Shown: positions 44,775-54,549, counted from the first letter of the stretch. The stretch: 64,000 nucleotides of DNA from Lachnospiraceae bacterium (GCA_016286035.1 JAEERY010000020.1:62001-126000); one strand, 5' to 3'. Program-made: numbers and translations. Notes: a model not told the origin generated them from the sequence alone.

Positions 44775-45560
44775 ATGGCAGATCAAATAATTGATGAAGT
44801 ATACTATTACGCCAATATAGTGAGCAAACTCAGATGTGTTGTTCAACGGATCAGAGAGGCTGACAGAAATCACGCTCTTATACTCTTGGAAAATATGTTG
44901 CCTGATTTGGAAAAATTGATTATGGAGTGTTTGAATGATGGTTATGAGGAGGCAGGGGCTTTAGAAGATAATCTGTTTTCCATAAATGATATGCAAGATA
45001 TAATATTTCTTGGGGACATGCTTGAGAATATTGTTATCCCTATCATAGAACGATGGATTCGGACTTGGGTATCTGTATATGAACGGATGGATGAAAGGTA
45101 TATAATAGAATCAACATCAAGTGGTTTTCTGACAATTAATGATACTGTTTCTGGCAAATACCTTCACAGTAATAACGATCCAATGGATGAAGCCAGGAGG
45201 CAGATAGAAAAACAGTATCAGTATGATAAGGATCGCTATCTTGTATGGGGGTGCGGACTAGGTTATCAAGTTTATCAGCTTTATAGTTATTCACAGGGAA
45301 CGATACCTATCATACTATATGAACCCAGTTCCCAAATGCTTGAGTATGCAGAAAAATATGGTGTACTTTCTGCGATACCTAATGATGTGATACAAATAAA
45401 ATCACAGTGTATGGCAAAAGATTTTTTGGATGAGGGGAAAACAACTGATGGCTTGTTATTCCTATTACCATACCTGCATTGCATGTCTGATTCACCTGAA
45501 AAGAATCAACTGATGACAAAGTATGCTTTATTACACAACGACGGAGACTTTTATTCATGA
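44775..45560 (+). CDS. Truncated Maf (motility accessory factor) paralogue, N-terminal region only
   Basis: Encodes 261 residues. It aligns with the first half of the next gene: a helical start, IIESTSSGFLTI, YLHSNNDPMDEAR and VWGCGLGYQVYQLY are shared. It ends at about residue 261, before the DUF115 catalytic core, so the GGGPSVDE and SGGSV blocks are absent. The stop overlaps the ATG of the full-length neighbour (ATGA), which means the gene has been fixed as a short ORF and is not a simple frameshift. It might act as a partner or flagellin-binding subunit of the full Maf proteins, or be a decaying copy. Confidence 0.75.
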   Translation: MADQIIDEVYYYANIVSKLRCVVQRIREADRNHALILLENMLPDLEKLIMECLNDGYEEAGALEDNLFSINDMQDIIFLGDMLENIVIPIIERWIRTWVSVYERMDERYIIESTSSGFLTINDTVSGKYLHSNNDPMDEARRQIEKQYQYDKDRYLVWGCGLGYQVYQLYSYSQGTIPIILYEPSSQMLEYAEKYGVLSAIPNDVIQIKSQCMAKDFLDEGKTTDGLLFLLPYLHCMSDSPEKNQLMTKYALLHNDGDFYS

Positions 45561-47110
45561 CATTTTCAGACAATTCTTTATTACAAGATGGTAAAATAAA
45601 AGAAAACATCGAGTATGCAAATCTAATATCTCAATTAAGACAAACGGTTAATATGATAAGGCTCTTGGAGAGTGATGAGGCCATATACCAGCTTGACAGG
45701 TTATCTGGTGATATTCAGTCACTGCTGACTGAGTGTATCAATGAAAACTATTTAGAAGCAGAAGACCTGAAGCGGAATCTGGAGACTATTGCTGATATAA
45801 AAGATATAATACTGTTAGGAGATATACTTGAAAACGTAGTAGTTCCTATAATGGAACGTTGGATACAATCAAGAGGTATTATCGATATAGCGATTGATGA
45901 AAAATACAGGATAGAATCTACTTCCAGCGGCTTTATGACAATTAAGGATATCAAAGCGAACAGATATCTTCACAGTAATAATGACCCAATGGATGAAGCT
46001 CGTTACCTGATTAAAAAACAATTTGATCCTGAAAAGAAAGAGTACATGGTGTGGGGGTGTGGCCTCGGCTATCATATTTATCAGTTATATGTTATTTCAA
46101 ATGGTTCTGTACCGATAAAGGTCTATGATCTTGATCCCAATATGGTAAAATATGCATATAAATATGGGGTATTATCTTGGATTCCTCGGGAATTAGTAGA
46201 AATCCATATAGTAAATAATACACAACAGTTTATTGATGATGAACGTAAAGAATGTGGGGTATTGTTTCTATCTTCATCATTAAGTTGTATTACAGATCAT
46301 AAGCAGAGCCATCCGTTGGCAACAGGATTTGTTCAAACGAATTTTCAGTATATGTGGGGACATGAGGTAAGACTGAATTTTAACAGTAATCGACGACAGG
46401 GATTACCGGATATCCACGAATTGGATCGTTCCAAGGTAAAGAAAGAAGCGGTTGTTATAGGTGGTGGACCATCAGTTGATGAGTATATTGATACAGTTAG
46501 GGCGTGGAAAGGTAGAAAAACACTGATAGCAGTTGGAACAGTATGGAAAAGATTACTTAGGGAGGGGATAAAACCTGACTATGTAGTGATGTTTGATCCT
46601 TCAGAAATGGTATTCAAACAGGTTTATGGTATAGAGGATCAATCTGTTATATTGCTTCTTGCTATGCAGGCTAATTGGCGGATAGCACGGTATTATAAAG
46701 GTCCAATGTATACCATGTGTCATATGTGCCCTGGAAGCGGAATAGAACGTTATGCTAAAGAAAATGATTTTGATATATGGTTTTCTGGTGGATCTGTTAG
46801 TGTGTTGGCAATGGAATTTGCTATCAGATGTTTTGTAGACAGGATTTATATGGTTGGTCTTGATCTCGCATATCCAGGAGCGGTTTCACATGCTGAGGGA
46901 ACTGAGTCTAGAAAAAAAATGGATATATCGAATATGATAGCTGTAACTGCTGTCCATGGAGGAATAGTCTATACAGATGTTTCTTTAGATACATATAGAA
47001 TGTGGATTGAATTTATAATAAATGAAACTGTTGGAATCGAGTATATAAATATGTCTAAAGAAGGAGCGAAAATCAAGGGTACTCTATGGTATGAGGACAT
47101 TAAGGAATAG
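45557..47110 (+). CDS. maf: Maf (DUF115) flagellin nonulosonate transferase
   Basis: Encodes 517 residues. After the N-terminal region shared with its neighbours (ESTSSGF, HSNNDPMDEAR, GCGLGYHIYQLY), the DUF115 core begins near residue 299 with VIGGGPSVDEYID. YVVMFDPS follows, then WFSGGSVSVLAMEFA and MVGLDLAYPGAVSHAEG. The family transfers CMP-activated sialic acid-like sugars to Ser/Thr of flagellin before export. Annotation pipelines often call it MptE-like 6-hydroxymethylpterin diphosphokinase because of the shared fold. It is followed four bases later by a second complete copy. Confidence 0.88.
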   Translation: MTFSDNSLLQDGKIKENIEYANLISQLRQTVNMIRLLESDEAIYQLDRLSGDIQSLLTECINENYLEAEDLKRNLETIADIKDIILLGDILENVVVPIMERWIQSRGIIDIAIDEKYRIESTSSGFMTIKDIKANRYLHSNNDPMDEARYLIKKQFDPEKKEYMVWGCGLGYHIYQLYVISNGSVPIKVYDLDPNMVKYAYKYGVLSWIPRELVEIHIVNNTQQFIDDERKECGVLFLSSSLSCITDHKQSHPLATGFVQTNFQYMWGHEVRLNFNSNRRQGLPDIHELDRSKVKKEAVVIGGGPSVDEYIDTVRAWKGRKTLIAVGTVWKRLLREGIKPDYVVMFDPSEMVFKQVYGIEDQSVILLLAMQANWRIARYYKGPMYTMCHMCPGSGIERYAKENDFDIWFSGGSVSVLAMEFAIRCFVDRIYMVGLDLAYPGAVSHAEGTESRKKMDISNMIAVTAVHGGIVYTDVSLDTYRMWIEFIINETVGIEYINMSKEGAKIKGTLWYEDIKE

Positions 47111-47113
47111 TAT

Positions 47114-48640
47114 ATGGAAGATTTTATTGCTGACATTTATAGATATTCAAAACTATATTCTGAATTAGGAATGGGAATAAGAGAGGCACGATCTCTGAGG
47201 ATGAGCCTTGCAAGTGATTATTTTAATAATAATTATAAAGAGTTATGTGATTGTAGCCGACTTTTTATGGATACAGGCTGTAGTTTCGCAACCAATTTTG
47301 CTCAAGATGTTATTAAAATGGAGGATTTGCATGGAGATCTGAGATTATTAAGTGATCATGTAGAAAGGAATATATTGCCGTATCTTTTGAGTTGGATAAA
47401 GGAAACGGTTGACATCGATGTTGATACAAAACATGGATATCGGCTAAAATCCAGTGATGTTGGATATATCACTGCACAGATTGCTTCTACAGGTAAATAT
47501 ATTCATAGTTCTTACAATCCGATGGATGAAGCTTACATATATATTAAAAACATTTTTGATCCTGTATATAAAGAGTATATTATATTTGGAAGCGGAATGG
47601 GCTACTATGCATATCAGTTATATAGAATATCTAATGGATCTGTCAAGATTACTATATATGAAAGAGATGCAAACCTAATAAACTATGCGAGATTATATGG
47701 GGTGTTGGATTGGATACCTGATTCAATAATAAATGTGATATTAACAGATGATTATTCGGATTTTTTAGCACATAGTATTAAAGAGAGGGTAAGGACGGTT
47801 GTTCACATTCCAGAGATATATCAACTTGATAAAAATGACAGAAAAGAAATAGAAAATTTATGTATAGGTTTAAATACATCAAATTACATGAAGGATATAG
47901 CTGTGATGAATTATTACAGGAATCTTGAAGTGGAAATGCCTGATGTTTTTGTTCTAAAGAATAGAGTGCTTTCTGATGCCATAATTGTAGCTGCAGGGCC
48001 ATCTGTTGATCAAGGTATTGACTATTTGCGACAGAGTAAAGGAAAGAAAACTATCATTGCAGTAAATACTATATTGCGTAAATTGATTGAATGCGGAATC
48101 GAACCTGATTATGTGGTTGCACTTGATGGTTCGTCGAGAATGGAAAAGCATTTAATAGGTCTTGAGAATGTGAAAGTTCCTTTGATAGCGGATTTGTGTG
48201 TTTACTGGCGTTGGTGCAGAGATTATGGAGGACCAAAATACAGAGTTTATTCTACATATACATGCAGAGAGGCAGAGAGATATATCAAAGAAAACGGCAA
48301 GGAGAAATGGCCTTCCGGAGGAACCGTTACCTTTCTTGCAATGGAGTTTGCATATAGAATGGGAGCAAAGCGAATATATCTTTTAGGTGTTGATATGGGA
48401 TATCCGGATAGAAGAAGCCATGCGGCTGGCACTGCATATGGAATGATACAGGATTCGGAGGAATTAATCGAAGTTTGCAGTGTGGGCGGAGGTAAGGTGC
48501 TGACAGATCCGGTTATGAATAGATATAGAACTGCCATGGAAAGCAGAATAGATCAGATTGGTAAAGAGACAGAGTTTTATAATCTGTCAACAATTGGTGC
48601 AAGGATAAATGGAACAAAAGAGATATCTATTAATAGTTAA
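47114..48640 (+). CDS. maf: Maf (DUF115) flagellin nonulosonate transferase, second complete copy
   Basis: Encodes 508 residues. It has the same plan as the previous gene but is diverged: LKSSDVGYITAQ, YIHSSYNPMDEAY, IFGSGMGYYAYQLY, then AAGPSVDQGIDYL near residue 298, YVVALDGSSR, WPSGGTVTFLAMEFAYRMG and LLGVDMGYPDRRSHAAG. Divergence in the core suggests another acceptor site, another sugar, or another target protein. Cytoplasmic. It lies just before the nonulosonic acid genes. Confidence 0.87.
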   Translation: MEDFIADIYRYSKLYSELGMGIREARSLRMSLASDYFNNNYKELCDCSRLFMDTGCSFATNFAQDVIKMEDLHGDLRLLSDHVERNILPYLLSWIKETVDIDVDTKHGYRLKSSDVGYITAQIASTGKYIHSSYNPMDEAYIYIKNIFDPVYKEYIIFGSGMGYYAYQLYRISNGSVKITIYERDANLINYARLYGVLDWIPDSIINVILTDDYSDFLAHSIKERVRTVVHIPEIYQLDKNDRKEIENLCIGLNTSNYMKDIAVMNYYRNLEVEMPDVFVLKNRVLSDAIIVAAGPSVDQGIDYLRQSKGKKTIIAVNTILRKLIECGIEPDYVVALDGSSRMEKHLIGLENVKVPLIADLCVYWRWCRDYGGPKYRVYSTYTCREAERYIKENGKEKWPSGGTVTFLAMEFAYRMGAKRIYLLGVDMGYPDRRSHAAGTAYGMIQDSEELIEVCSVGGGKVLTDPVMNRYRTAMESRIDQIGKETEFYNLSTIGARINGTKEISINS

Positions 48641-48673
48641 TAAATGTAATCTTTTTACGAGGTGGATTGGAAG

Positions 48674-49717
48674 ATGAAGTTTGAACAGTTAATCATTACT
48701 CCGGATATGACAATTGAAGAAGCTATGGTATGTATAGACAAAGGTGCTTGCAAAACAGCATTTTTGGTTGAAGATGGGATCTTGAAGGGGGCATTAACAG
48801 ACGGTGATGTACGTCGTTTTTTACTTAAAGGCGGAAGCATACATGATAACGTAACATTGGTGGTGAATTATGATCCGAAGTTCCTGTATGAAGACAGTGC
48901 AGAGATCAGTCAGGAATATATGATTCAACATCTTTTAACAGCACTTCCTATCGTTGATGGAGAAAAACGATTACTTCATATAGATCGTCTGAATGATACA
49001 AGTGTTCATAGAGAAATAAACGAGAATATACCAGTGGTAATGATGGCGGGTGGTTTGGGAACCAGATTGAAACCATATACGGAGATAATACCCAAACCGC
49101 TTATACCTATTGGGCCTAAAACTATTGCGGAGCATATATTGGATCGTTTTGTTTCATATGGATTAAAGAGTTTTTATATGGTCCTCAATTATAAAAAGAG
49201 CCTTATTAAGGCGTATTTTAAAGATATTGATGAATATGAAGGACTTGATTTTGTGGAAGAGCCTTTTTTTATGGGAACAGCAGGAGGGATAGGCTTATTA
49301 AGAGAGAAATGTAACGAGAATTTTTTCTTGGTTAACTGTGATATTTTAATAGAATATGACTATTACCGTATATGGAAAGAGCATAAGGATTCGGGAAATA
49401 TTGTAACTATGGTTTCGGCAAGGAAGAAGATTTCTGTACCTTATGGAACAATAGAATCCGATGATAATGGCGTAGTCACAACGCTTGTTGAGAAACCTCA
49501 ACTGATATATAACGTGAATACTGGTATGTATCTGTGTAATAGCAGAATATTCAATTACCTTAATGAAAACGAAAAGATTGACATGCCTGATCTTATACTC
49601 AGATGTATTTCTGCGGGAGAAAGAGTAGGACAGGTTATTATAGAAGAAAACCATTGGTATGATATGGGGCAACCTGAAGAACTTGAGAATATGAAGCAGC
49701 GATTTCATTATATATAA
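48674..49717 (+). CDS. CBS-domain nucleotidyltransferase, PtmE-like
   Basis: Encodes 347 residues from the ATG at 48674, eight bases after GAGGTGG; a GTG at 48662 lies inside that site and is unlikely. Two CBS motifs cover about residues 1-115 (TIEEAMVCIDKGACKTAFLV, ALTDGDVRRFLL). The nucleotidyltransferase domain starts near residue 122 with VVMMAGGLGTRLKPYTEIIPKPLIPIG, and continues to FMGTAGGIGLL. PtmE in Campylobacter makes GDP-glucosamine for legionaminic acid. The same first step here is inferred from architecture and neighbours. Confidence 0.82.
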   Translation: MKFEQLIITPDMTIEEAMVCIDKGACKTAFLVEDGILKGALTDGDVRRFLLKGGSIHDNVTLVVNYDPKFLYEDSAEISQEYMIQHLLTALPIVDGEKRLLHIDRLNDTSVHREINENIPVVMMAGGLGTRLKPYTEIIPKPLIPIGPKTIAEHILDRFVSYGLKSFYMVLNYKKSLIKAYFKDIDEYEGLDFVEEPFFMGTAGGIGLLREKCNENFFLVNCDILIEYDYYRIWKEHKDSGNIVTMVSARKKISVPYGTIESDDNGVVTTLVEKPQLIYNVNTGMYLCNSRIFNYLNENEKIDMPDLILRCISAGERVGQVIIEENHWYDMGQPEELENMKQRFHYI

Positions 49718-49752
49718 AGCAATTATGGATGAAGGGAGAAAAATAGACTTAT

Positions 49753-50979
49753 ATGAATACAAAACCATCTGAATTTCAGATAGATAGCTTTATTTCGCAA
49801 TATGTGATAAAACGTTCTAAAAGTATGTTTGCGGATGATATTGAGAAATACGATGATCAATTGAGGAAAAGAATCAATGAAAAATCTGTTCTTGTTATTG
49901 GTGGTGCGGGCAGTATAGGCTCATCGTTCATAAAAGCAATTCTGAATTATCATCCTGCGGAGTTAGTAGTTGTTGATATCAATGAGAATGCATTGGCTGA
50001 GTTGACTCGTGATCTGAGATCAACAAAGGGAATGTTCATTCCGGAAAAATATATTACTTACCCGATGGATTTCTCATCTTCTGTGTTTAAGAAAATGTTT
50101 ATAAAGCATAGCGGATTTGATATTGTAGCTAATTTTTCTGCTCATAAACATGTTCGTTCCGAGAAGGATATATTTTCTGTAGAGGCTTTATTACAGAACA
50201 ATGTATTAAACGCACGTTTGCTCATGGAGTTACTGTCTGATTGGCCTCCAGAGGTGTTTTTTTGCGTATCCACAGATAAGGCTGCTAATCCTGTCAATAT
50301 AATGGGAGCTTCAAAACGCATCATGGAAGATGTGATATTTAGTTATTCTGATGCCTTTCCTGTTAAAACAGCAAGATTTGCGAATGTGGCGTTTTCAAAC
50401 GGTTCTCTCCCGGCGGGTTTTTTGGCTCGTTTACAGAAACTCCAGCCACTTTCGGCACCATCAGATGTAAAGAGATATTTTGTTTCGCCTGAAGAAAGCG
50501 GACAGATATGCATGTTATCTTGTATGCTTGGGTCTAACAGAGAAATATTCTTTCCCAAGTTAGATCAGGCACAGATGATGAGATTCGATGAGATTGCGAT
50601 TAAATTGCTAGAGACATATGGATATGAGATTTGCTATTGTGAATCTGATTTAGAGGCTCTGGAAAAGGCTGAAGAACTAAAATGCGGAAGTCGGAATTAT
50701 CCGGTGCATTTTTCGGTTTCTGATACAACAGGTGAAAAAGGATATGAGGAGTTTGTTACCGATAATGAAATTACTGATATGAATCGATTTGAATCATTGG
50801 GGGTAATAATAAACAAATCCATCCCAGATAAGGAAAAACTTAATAACCTTCTTGATCAATTGGAAAGTGTTGTTAGCAGAACGGATGAGAATAAAGAGGA
50901 AATAGTAAAACTTTTGACAGATTATCTGCCTGATTTCGTGCATAAAGAAACTGGAAAATCATTGGATCAAAAAATGTAG
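49753..50979 (+). CDS. Nucleotide-sugar 4,6-dehydratase, CapD/PglF-like SDR
   Basis: Encodes 408 residues. The Rossmann motif GGAGSIGSS lies near residue 50. NFSAHKHVRSE near residue 130, STDKAANPVNIMGASKR near residue 175 and FANVAFSNGSLPAGF complete the polysaccharide-biosynthesis SDR core. The Tyr of YxxxK is replaced by Met, as in the PglF/WbpM/CapD group. It should convert a UDP- or GDP-GlcNAc to a 4-keto-6-deoxy sugar. The last 110 residues, acidic and helical, are longer than expected. The ribosome site AAGGGAG is a rather long 14 bases from the ATG. Confidence 0.82.
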   Translation: MNTKPSEFQIDSFISQYVIKRSKSMFADDIEKYDDQLRKRINEKSVLVIGGAGSIGSSFIKAILNYHPAELVVVDINENALAELTRDLRSTKGMFIPEKYITYPMDFSSSVFKKMFIKHSGFDIVANFSAHKHVRSEKDIFSVEALLQNNVLNARLLMELLSDWPPEVFFCVSTDKAANPVNIMGASKRIMEDVIFSYSDAFPVKTARFANVAFSNGSLPAGFLARLQKLQPLSAPSDVKRYFVSPEESGQICMLSCMLGSNREIFFPKLDQAQMMRFDEIAIKLLETYGYEICYCESDLEALEKAEELKCGSRNYPVHFSVSDTTGEKGYEEFVTDNEITDMNRFESLGVIINKSIPDKEKLNNLLDQLESVVSRTDENKEEIVKLLTDYLPDFVHKETGKSLDQKM

Positions 50980-50988
50980 AGGAGAATT

Positions 50989-51621
50989 ATGGAAAAGCTA
51001 GTTCTGATTGGCGGAGGTGGGCATTGCAAATCTGTACTTGATTCTGCGATACGCTCAATGAAATACAAAGAAATAGTGATAACAGACCCGAGTTTACCTG
51101 TGGGTTCAAGTATTTTAGGATGCTCCGTGGTGGGAAATGATAGTATATTGCCAGATCTGATCACTGATGGATTCACTAGTGCTTTTATTACTGTTGGAAG
51201 TATTACTGAAACAGAGATCAGAAAAAGACTGATGACAACGATAGGAACACTTGGCTTCGAACTTGCGACAATAATTGATCCATCTGCTATTATTTCAGAA
51301 TACTCGACGATAGGGGGAGGAACGTTTGTTGGGAAAGGTGTCATAGTCAATGCGGATGTCAATATACGTGAGAATTGTATATTGAATTCAGGGTGTATCA
51401 TAGAGCATGATTGCTTTGTTGACAGTTTTTCCCATATATCAGTCGGAACAGTTTTATGTGGTAATGTTCGTATAGGTAAAGAAAGTTTTATCGGAGCAGG
51501 AAGTACTGTGATTCAAGGGAAAATAATCGGAAGCAATAGTATTGTGGGAGCAAACAGTGTTGTACTTGCTGATGTTGGAGATAATATGAAAGTATATGGA
51601 ATAGTTTCCAAAGAGCATTAA
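50989..51621 (+). CDS. neuD: NeuD-family O/N-acetyltransferase, left-handed beta-helix
   Basis: Encodes 210 residues. The N-terminal sugar-binding lobe opens with LVLIGGGGHCKSVLDSA, typical of NeuD/PglD. From about residue 88 a left-handed beta-helix of hexapeptide repeats follows (IGGGTFVGKGVIVNADVNI), with the catalytic His probably in IIEHDCF. It uses acetyl-CoA. In this pathway it may N-acetylate a 4-amino sugar or O-acetylate the nonulosonate. Confidence 0.85.
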   Translation: MEKLVLIGGGGHCKSVLDSAIRSMKYKEIVITDPSLPVGSSILGCSVVGNDSILPDLITDGFTSAFITVGSITETEIRKRLMTTIGTLGFELATIIDPSAIISEYSTIGGGTFVGKGVIVNADVNIRENCILNSGCIIEHDCFVDSFSHISVGTVLCGNVRIGKESFIGAGSTVIQGKIIGSNSIVGANSVVLADVGDNMKVYGIVSKEH

Positions 51622-51650
51622 TATGTAAGGTTCATGGAGATTAGCAGGAT

Positions 51651-52646
51651 ATGAATCATGTTTATATAATAGCTGAAGCTGGGGTTAATCATAATGGGAG
51701 CATTGAACTGGCGTACAGATTGGTTGATGCGGCTAAAGAGTCGGGAGCAGACTGTATAAAATTTCAAACCTTTAAGGCTCAGAATCTTGTGTCAGAGAAT
51801 GCTCAAAAAGCTGATTACCAAAAAAAGATGACAGGTGACGGTTCTCAAATTGAAATGCTAAAGAAACTAGAGCTGTCATTTGAAGAGTTTGAAGAATTAA
51901 AAAAATACTGTGACAGGATTGAAATATGTTTCCTATCCACGCCTTTTGACATGGATAGTATAGAATTCCTTAATTCTATCGATATGCCGTTTTGGAAAAT
52001 ACCATCAGGTGAAGTAACAAACTATCCTTATCTGGTTGAATTAGCTAGGACAGGAAGACCAATAGTAATGTCTACGGGAATGTGTGACCTAATTGAAATC
52101 GAGACGGCAATAAAAGTTCTTCGAGATAATGGCGCAGATGATATCAGGCTTCTTCATTGTAATACGGAGTATCCTACGCCTTTTGAAGATGTAAATCTGA
52201 AAGCTATGCAGACGATGCGAGATGCTTTTAGACTGGAAGTGGGTTATTCAGATCATACTCGTGGAATAGAGATTCCGATAGCTGCCGTTGCATTGGGGGC
52301 AACCATAATTGAGAAGCATTTTACGCTTGATCGCAGTATGGATGGACCGGATCACAAAGCTAGTCTTGAACCTGATGAATTTGCTTCGATGGTAAGCGCT
52401 ATTCGCAATATAGAAAGAGCAATGGGAACGGGTGATAAAACTCCATCACCATCTGAAAAGAAAAACATAGTTATAGCAAGAAAGAGCATAGTAGCTAAAA
52501 AGAGTATTAAAGCAGGAGAAGTATTTACTGTAGATAATATAACTGTGAAACGTCCTGGAAATGGGATAAGCCCAATGAAGTGGAATGAGTTATTGGGGAC
52601 AAAAGCTACAAAAGATTATAGTGAGGATGATCTTATCGAGATATGA
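51651..52646 (+). CDS. neuB: Nonulosonate synthase (NeuB/LegI family)
   Basis: Encodes 331 residues, a normal length. The TIM-barrel domain starts IIAEAGVNHNGSIELAYRLVDAA, with IKFQTFKAQNLVS, FWKIPSGEVTNYPYL and GYSDHTRGIEIPIAAVALGATIIEKHF. An SAF domain ends the protein (about 275-331). It condenses a 2-acetamido hexose with PEP to give a nine-carbon acid. It cannot be told from the sequence alone whether the product is sialic, legionaminic or a related acid. Its stop overlaps the next start by four bases. Confidence 0.92.
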   Translation: MNHVYIIAEAGVNHNGSIELAYRLVDAAKESGADCIKFQTFKAQNLVSENAQKADYQKKMTGDGSQIEMLKKLELSFEEFEELKKYCDRIEICFLSTPFDMDSIEFLNSIDMPFWKIPSGEVTNYPYLVELARTGRPIVMSTGMCDLIEIETAIKVLRDNGADDIRLLHCNTEYPTPFEDVNLKAMQTMRDAFRLEVGYSDHTRGIEIPIAAVALGATIIEKHFTLDRSMDGPDHKASLEPDEFASMVSAIRNIERAMGTGDKTPSPSEKKNIVIARKSIVAKKSIKAGEVFTVDNITVKRPGNGISPMKWNELLGTKATKDYSEDDLIEI

Positions 52647-53335
52647 AAAGAATAGCTGTTATTCCCGCAAGGAGCGGATCTAAAGGACTAAAAGATAAGA
52701 ATATTAAAGAACTGCTTGGAAAGCCATTAATCGTCCATACTATAGAATGTGCTTTGGAGAGCAAATGCTTTGATAAGGTTTTTGTATCAACCGATTCTCA
52801 AAAATATGCTGATATTGCTTTGGAATATGGAGCAGATGCTTCATTTTTGCGCTCTGAAGAGAATTCAACAGATAAAGCTGATTCATGGTCTGTTGTCAGA
52901 GAAGTCATAAGTAAGTTTGAGACTATGGGAGAAAAGTATGATGAAATAATGCTTCTTCAGCCTACTTCTCCGCTAAGGCAACCTTCAGATATTGTAGCAG
53001 CTATTGATTTACTTCATGAGAAGAATGCGAATGCTGTAATCTCTCTTACTGAATGTGAACATTCACCTCTTTGGTGTAATACGCTTCCAAAAGATTGTAA
53101 CATGGATGGTTTTCTTCGTCCTGAATATAGATACATACCACGTCAGCAATTACCGACATATTACAGATATAATGGTGCGATATATCTCATAACACTATCA
53201 GAATTATTTAAGTATGGTCATATGTTTGAAGAGAATTGCTATGGATATGTTATGGAACAGGATAATTCAATTGATATAGATACTGAGTTGGATTTTTTGA
53301 TAGCTGAGACAATAATGAAAAAGAGATTTAACTGA
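52643..53335 (+). CDS. neuA: CMP-nonulosonate cytidylyltransferase (NeuA/LegF family)
   Basis: Encodes 230 residues. The CTP loop IPARSGSKGLKDKNIKELLGKPL lies near residue 6; FVSTDS, LLQPTSPLR and IDIDTELDFLIAE are conserved. It activates the nonulosonic acid with CTP, giving the donor for the Maf proteins. It overlaps neuB by ATGA, indicating coupled translation. Confidence 0.93.
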   Translation: MKRIAVIPARSGSKGLKDKNIKELLGKPLIVHTIECALESKCFDKVFVSTDSQKYADIALEYGADASFLRSEENSTDKADSWSVVREVISKFETMGEKYDEIMLLQPTSPLRQPSDIVAAIDLLHEKNANAVISLTECEHSPLWCNTLPKDCNMDGFLRPEYRYIPRQQLPTYYRYNGAIYLITLSELFKYGHMFEENCYGYVMEQDNSIDIDTELDFLIAETIMKKRFN

Positions 53336-53351
53336 ACTGCAGGAAATATTT

Positions 53352-54521
53352 ATGAAAAGAGTAGCGATAGTAACTGCAACAAGAGCAGAGTACGGGCTTT
53401 TAGCACCGATAATTGATGAGTTAAGACATTATGAAAGTGATTCTTTTAGAGTTGAACTTATCGTTACAGGTACCCATTTATATTCAGATTATGGAATGAC
53501 GATAGATGAGATCAAAGAACGAGGGACTCGTATTGATCATGAAATCATGATTCCGGTGAATTGTGGAAGTGCCGTTGATATATCAAATGATCAGTCGGTA
53601 ACTCTAAATAAGTTTACGGAGCTTTTTGAAGAAGTTAAGTATAGTGCACTGGTTATTCTGGGTGACAGATATGAGATGTTATCTGTTGCTATAGCTGCAA
53701 TGAATACACACACACCGATTTTTCATATAAGCGGAGGTGATATTACCGAAGGTGCGATTGATGATTGCATCAGACACTGCATAACAAAAATGAGTTATTT
53801 GCATTTTACGACAAATGAAATGAGCCGAAAAAGAGTCATTCAAATGGGTGAAGATCCCAAAAGAGTCTTCAACTACGGTTCAACAAGCATCGACAATATA
53901 CTTAATGTTGCTACACTGTCAAAAAAAGAAGCAATGGACAGCATTCATCTTAAGAATGATAAATATGCGTTATGTACATACCATCCGATAACATTGGAAG
54001 ATGCTGACATAAATGATCTGATGCAGCATTTCCTTTCTGCCATAGAGAGTTTTAAAGATATTGAATTTATAGTGACCAAATCTAATTCTGATCAGGGAGG
54101 CAAGGAAATAAACTCAATCCTGGAGAAAGCAGAACATAATATCCCTAATATGCATGTGTTTGCTTCGCTTGGGGTTAGAAGATATCTTTCTCTCATGAAG
54201 TATAGTCTTTTGGTATTGGGAAATTCTTCAAGTGGAATAATCGAAGCACCTGTTTTTCATATTCCTACAGTAAACATTGGAAATAGGCAGAGGGGTAGAC
54301 ATCTGGCGGAAAGCATTATTAACTGCGAGTCTGATAAAAACTCAATTGTTACGGCAATCAATAAAGCACTTGATCCCAAGATGAAGGATATTTGTATGTC
54401 AGTCGATTCAATATATGGAAGCGGACATTCCGCAAAATTAATAGCGAAAAAGATCCTTGAAATAATTAAGGAGCCGATTGATCTGAAGAAGAGTTTTTTT
54501 GATATAGTAACCGATTTTTGA
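53352..54521 (+). CDS. neuC: Hydrolysing nucleotide-sugar 2-epimerase (NeuC/LegG family)
   Basis: Encodes 389 residues. TATRAEYGLLAPII near the start, GDRYEMLSVAIAAMNTHTPIFHISGGD near residue 97 and LGNSSSGIIEAP near residue 295 are typical. It releases UDP or GDP and gives a free manno-configured sugar, the NeuB substrate. If the substrate is plain UDP-GlcNAc the product is ManNAc; if it is a GDP-diNAc-bacillosamine-like sugar the product leads to legionaminic acid. The neighbouring PtmE-like and dehydratase genes favour the second. Confidence 0.9.
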   Translation: MKRVAIVTATRAEYGLLAPIIDELRHYESDSFRVELIVTGTHLYSDYGMTIDEIKERGTRIDHEIMIPVNCGSAVDISNDQSVTLNKFTELFEEVKYSALVILGDRYEMLSVAIAAMNTHTPIFHISGGDITEGAIDDCIRHCITKMSYLHFTTNEMSRKRVIQMGEDPKRVFNYGSTSIDNILNVATLSKKEAMDSIHLKNDKYALCTYHPITLEDADINDLMQHFLSAIESFKDIEFIVTKSNSDQGGKEINSILEKAEHNIPNMHVFASLGVRRYLSLMKYSLLVLGNSSSGIIEAPVFHIPTVNIGNRQRGRHLAESIINCESDKNSIVTAINKALDPKMKDICMSVDSIYGSGHSAKLIAKKILEIIKEPIDLKKSFFDIVTDF

Positions 54522-54549
54522 AAAAGCGACAAAAGGAATGGAGCTGGAC

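Noticed and set aside
44775-47110. A single Maf gene broken by a frameshift
   Set aside because: The second ORF has its own complete N-terminal region that repeats the first ORF, so these are two genes.
48640-54521. Pseudaminic acid pathway
   Set aside because: There is no PseB/PseC/PseG signature. The CBS nucleotidyltransferase and NeuC-type epimerase point to a sialic or legionaminic type route.
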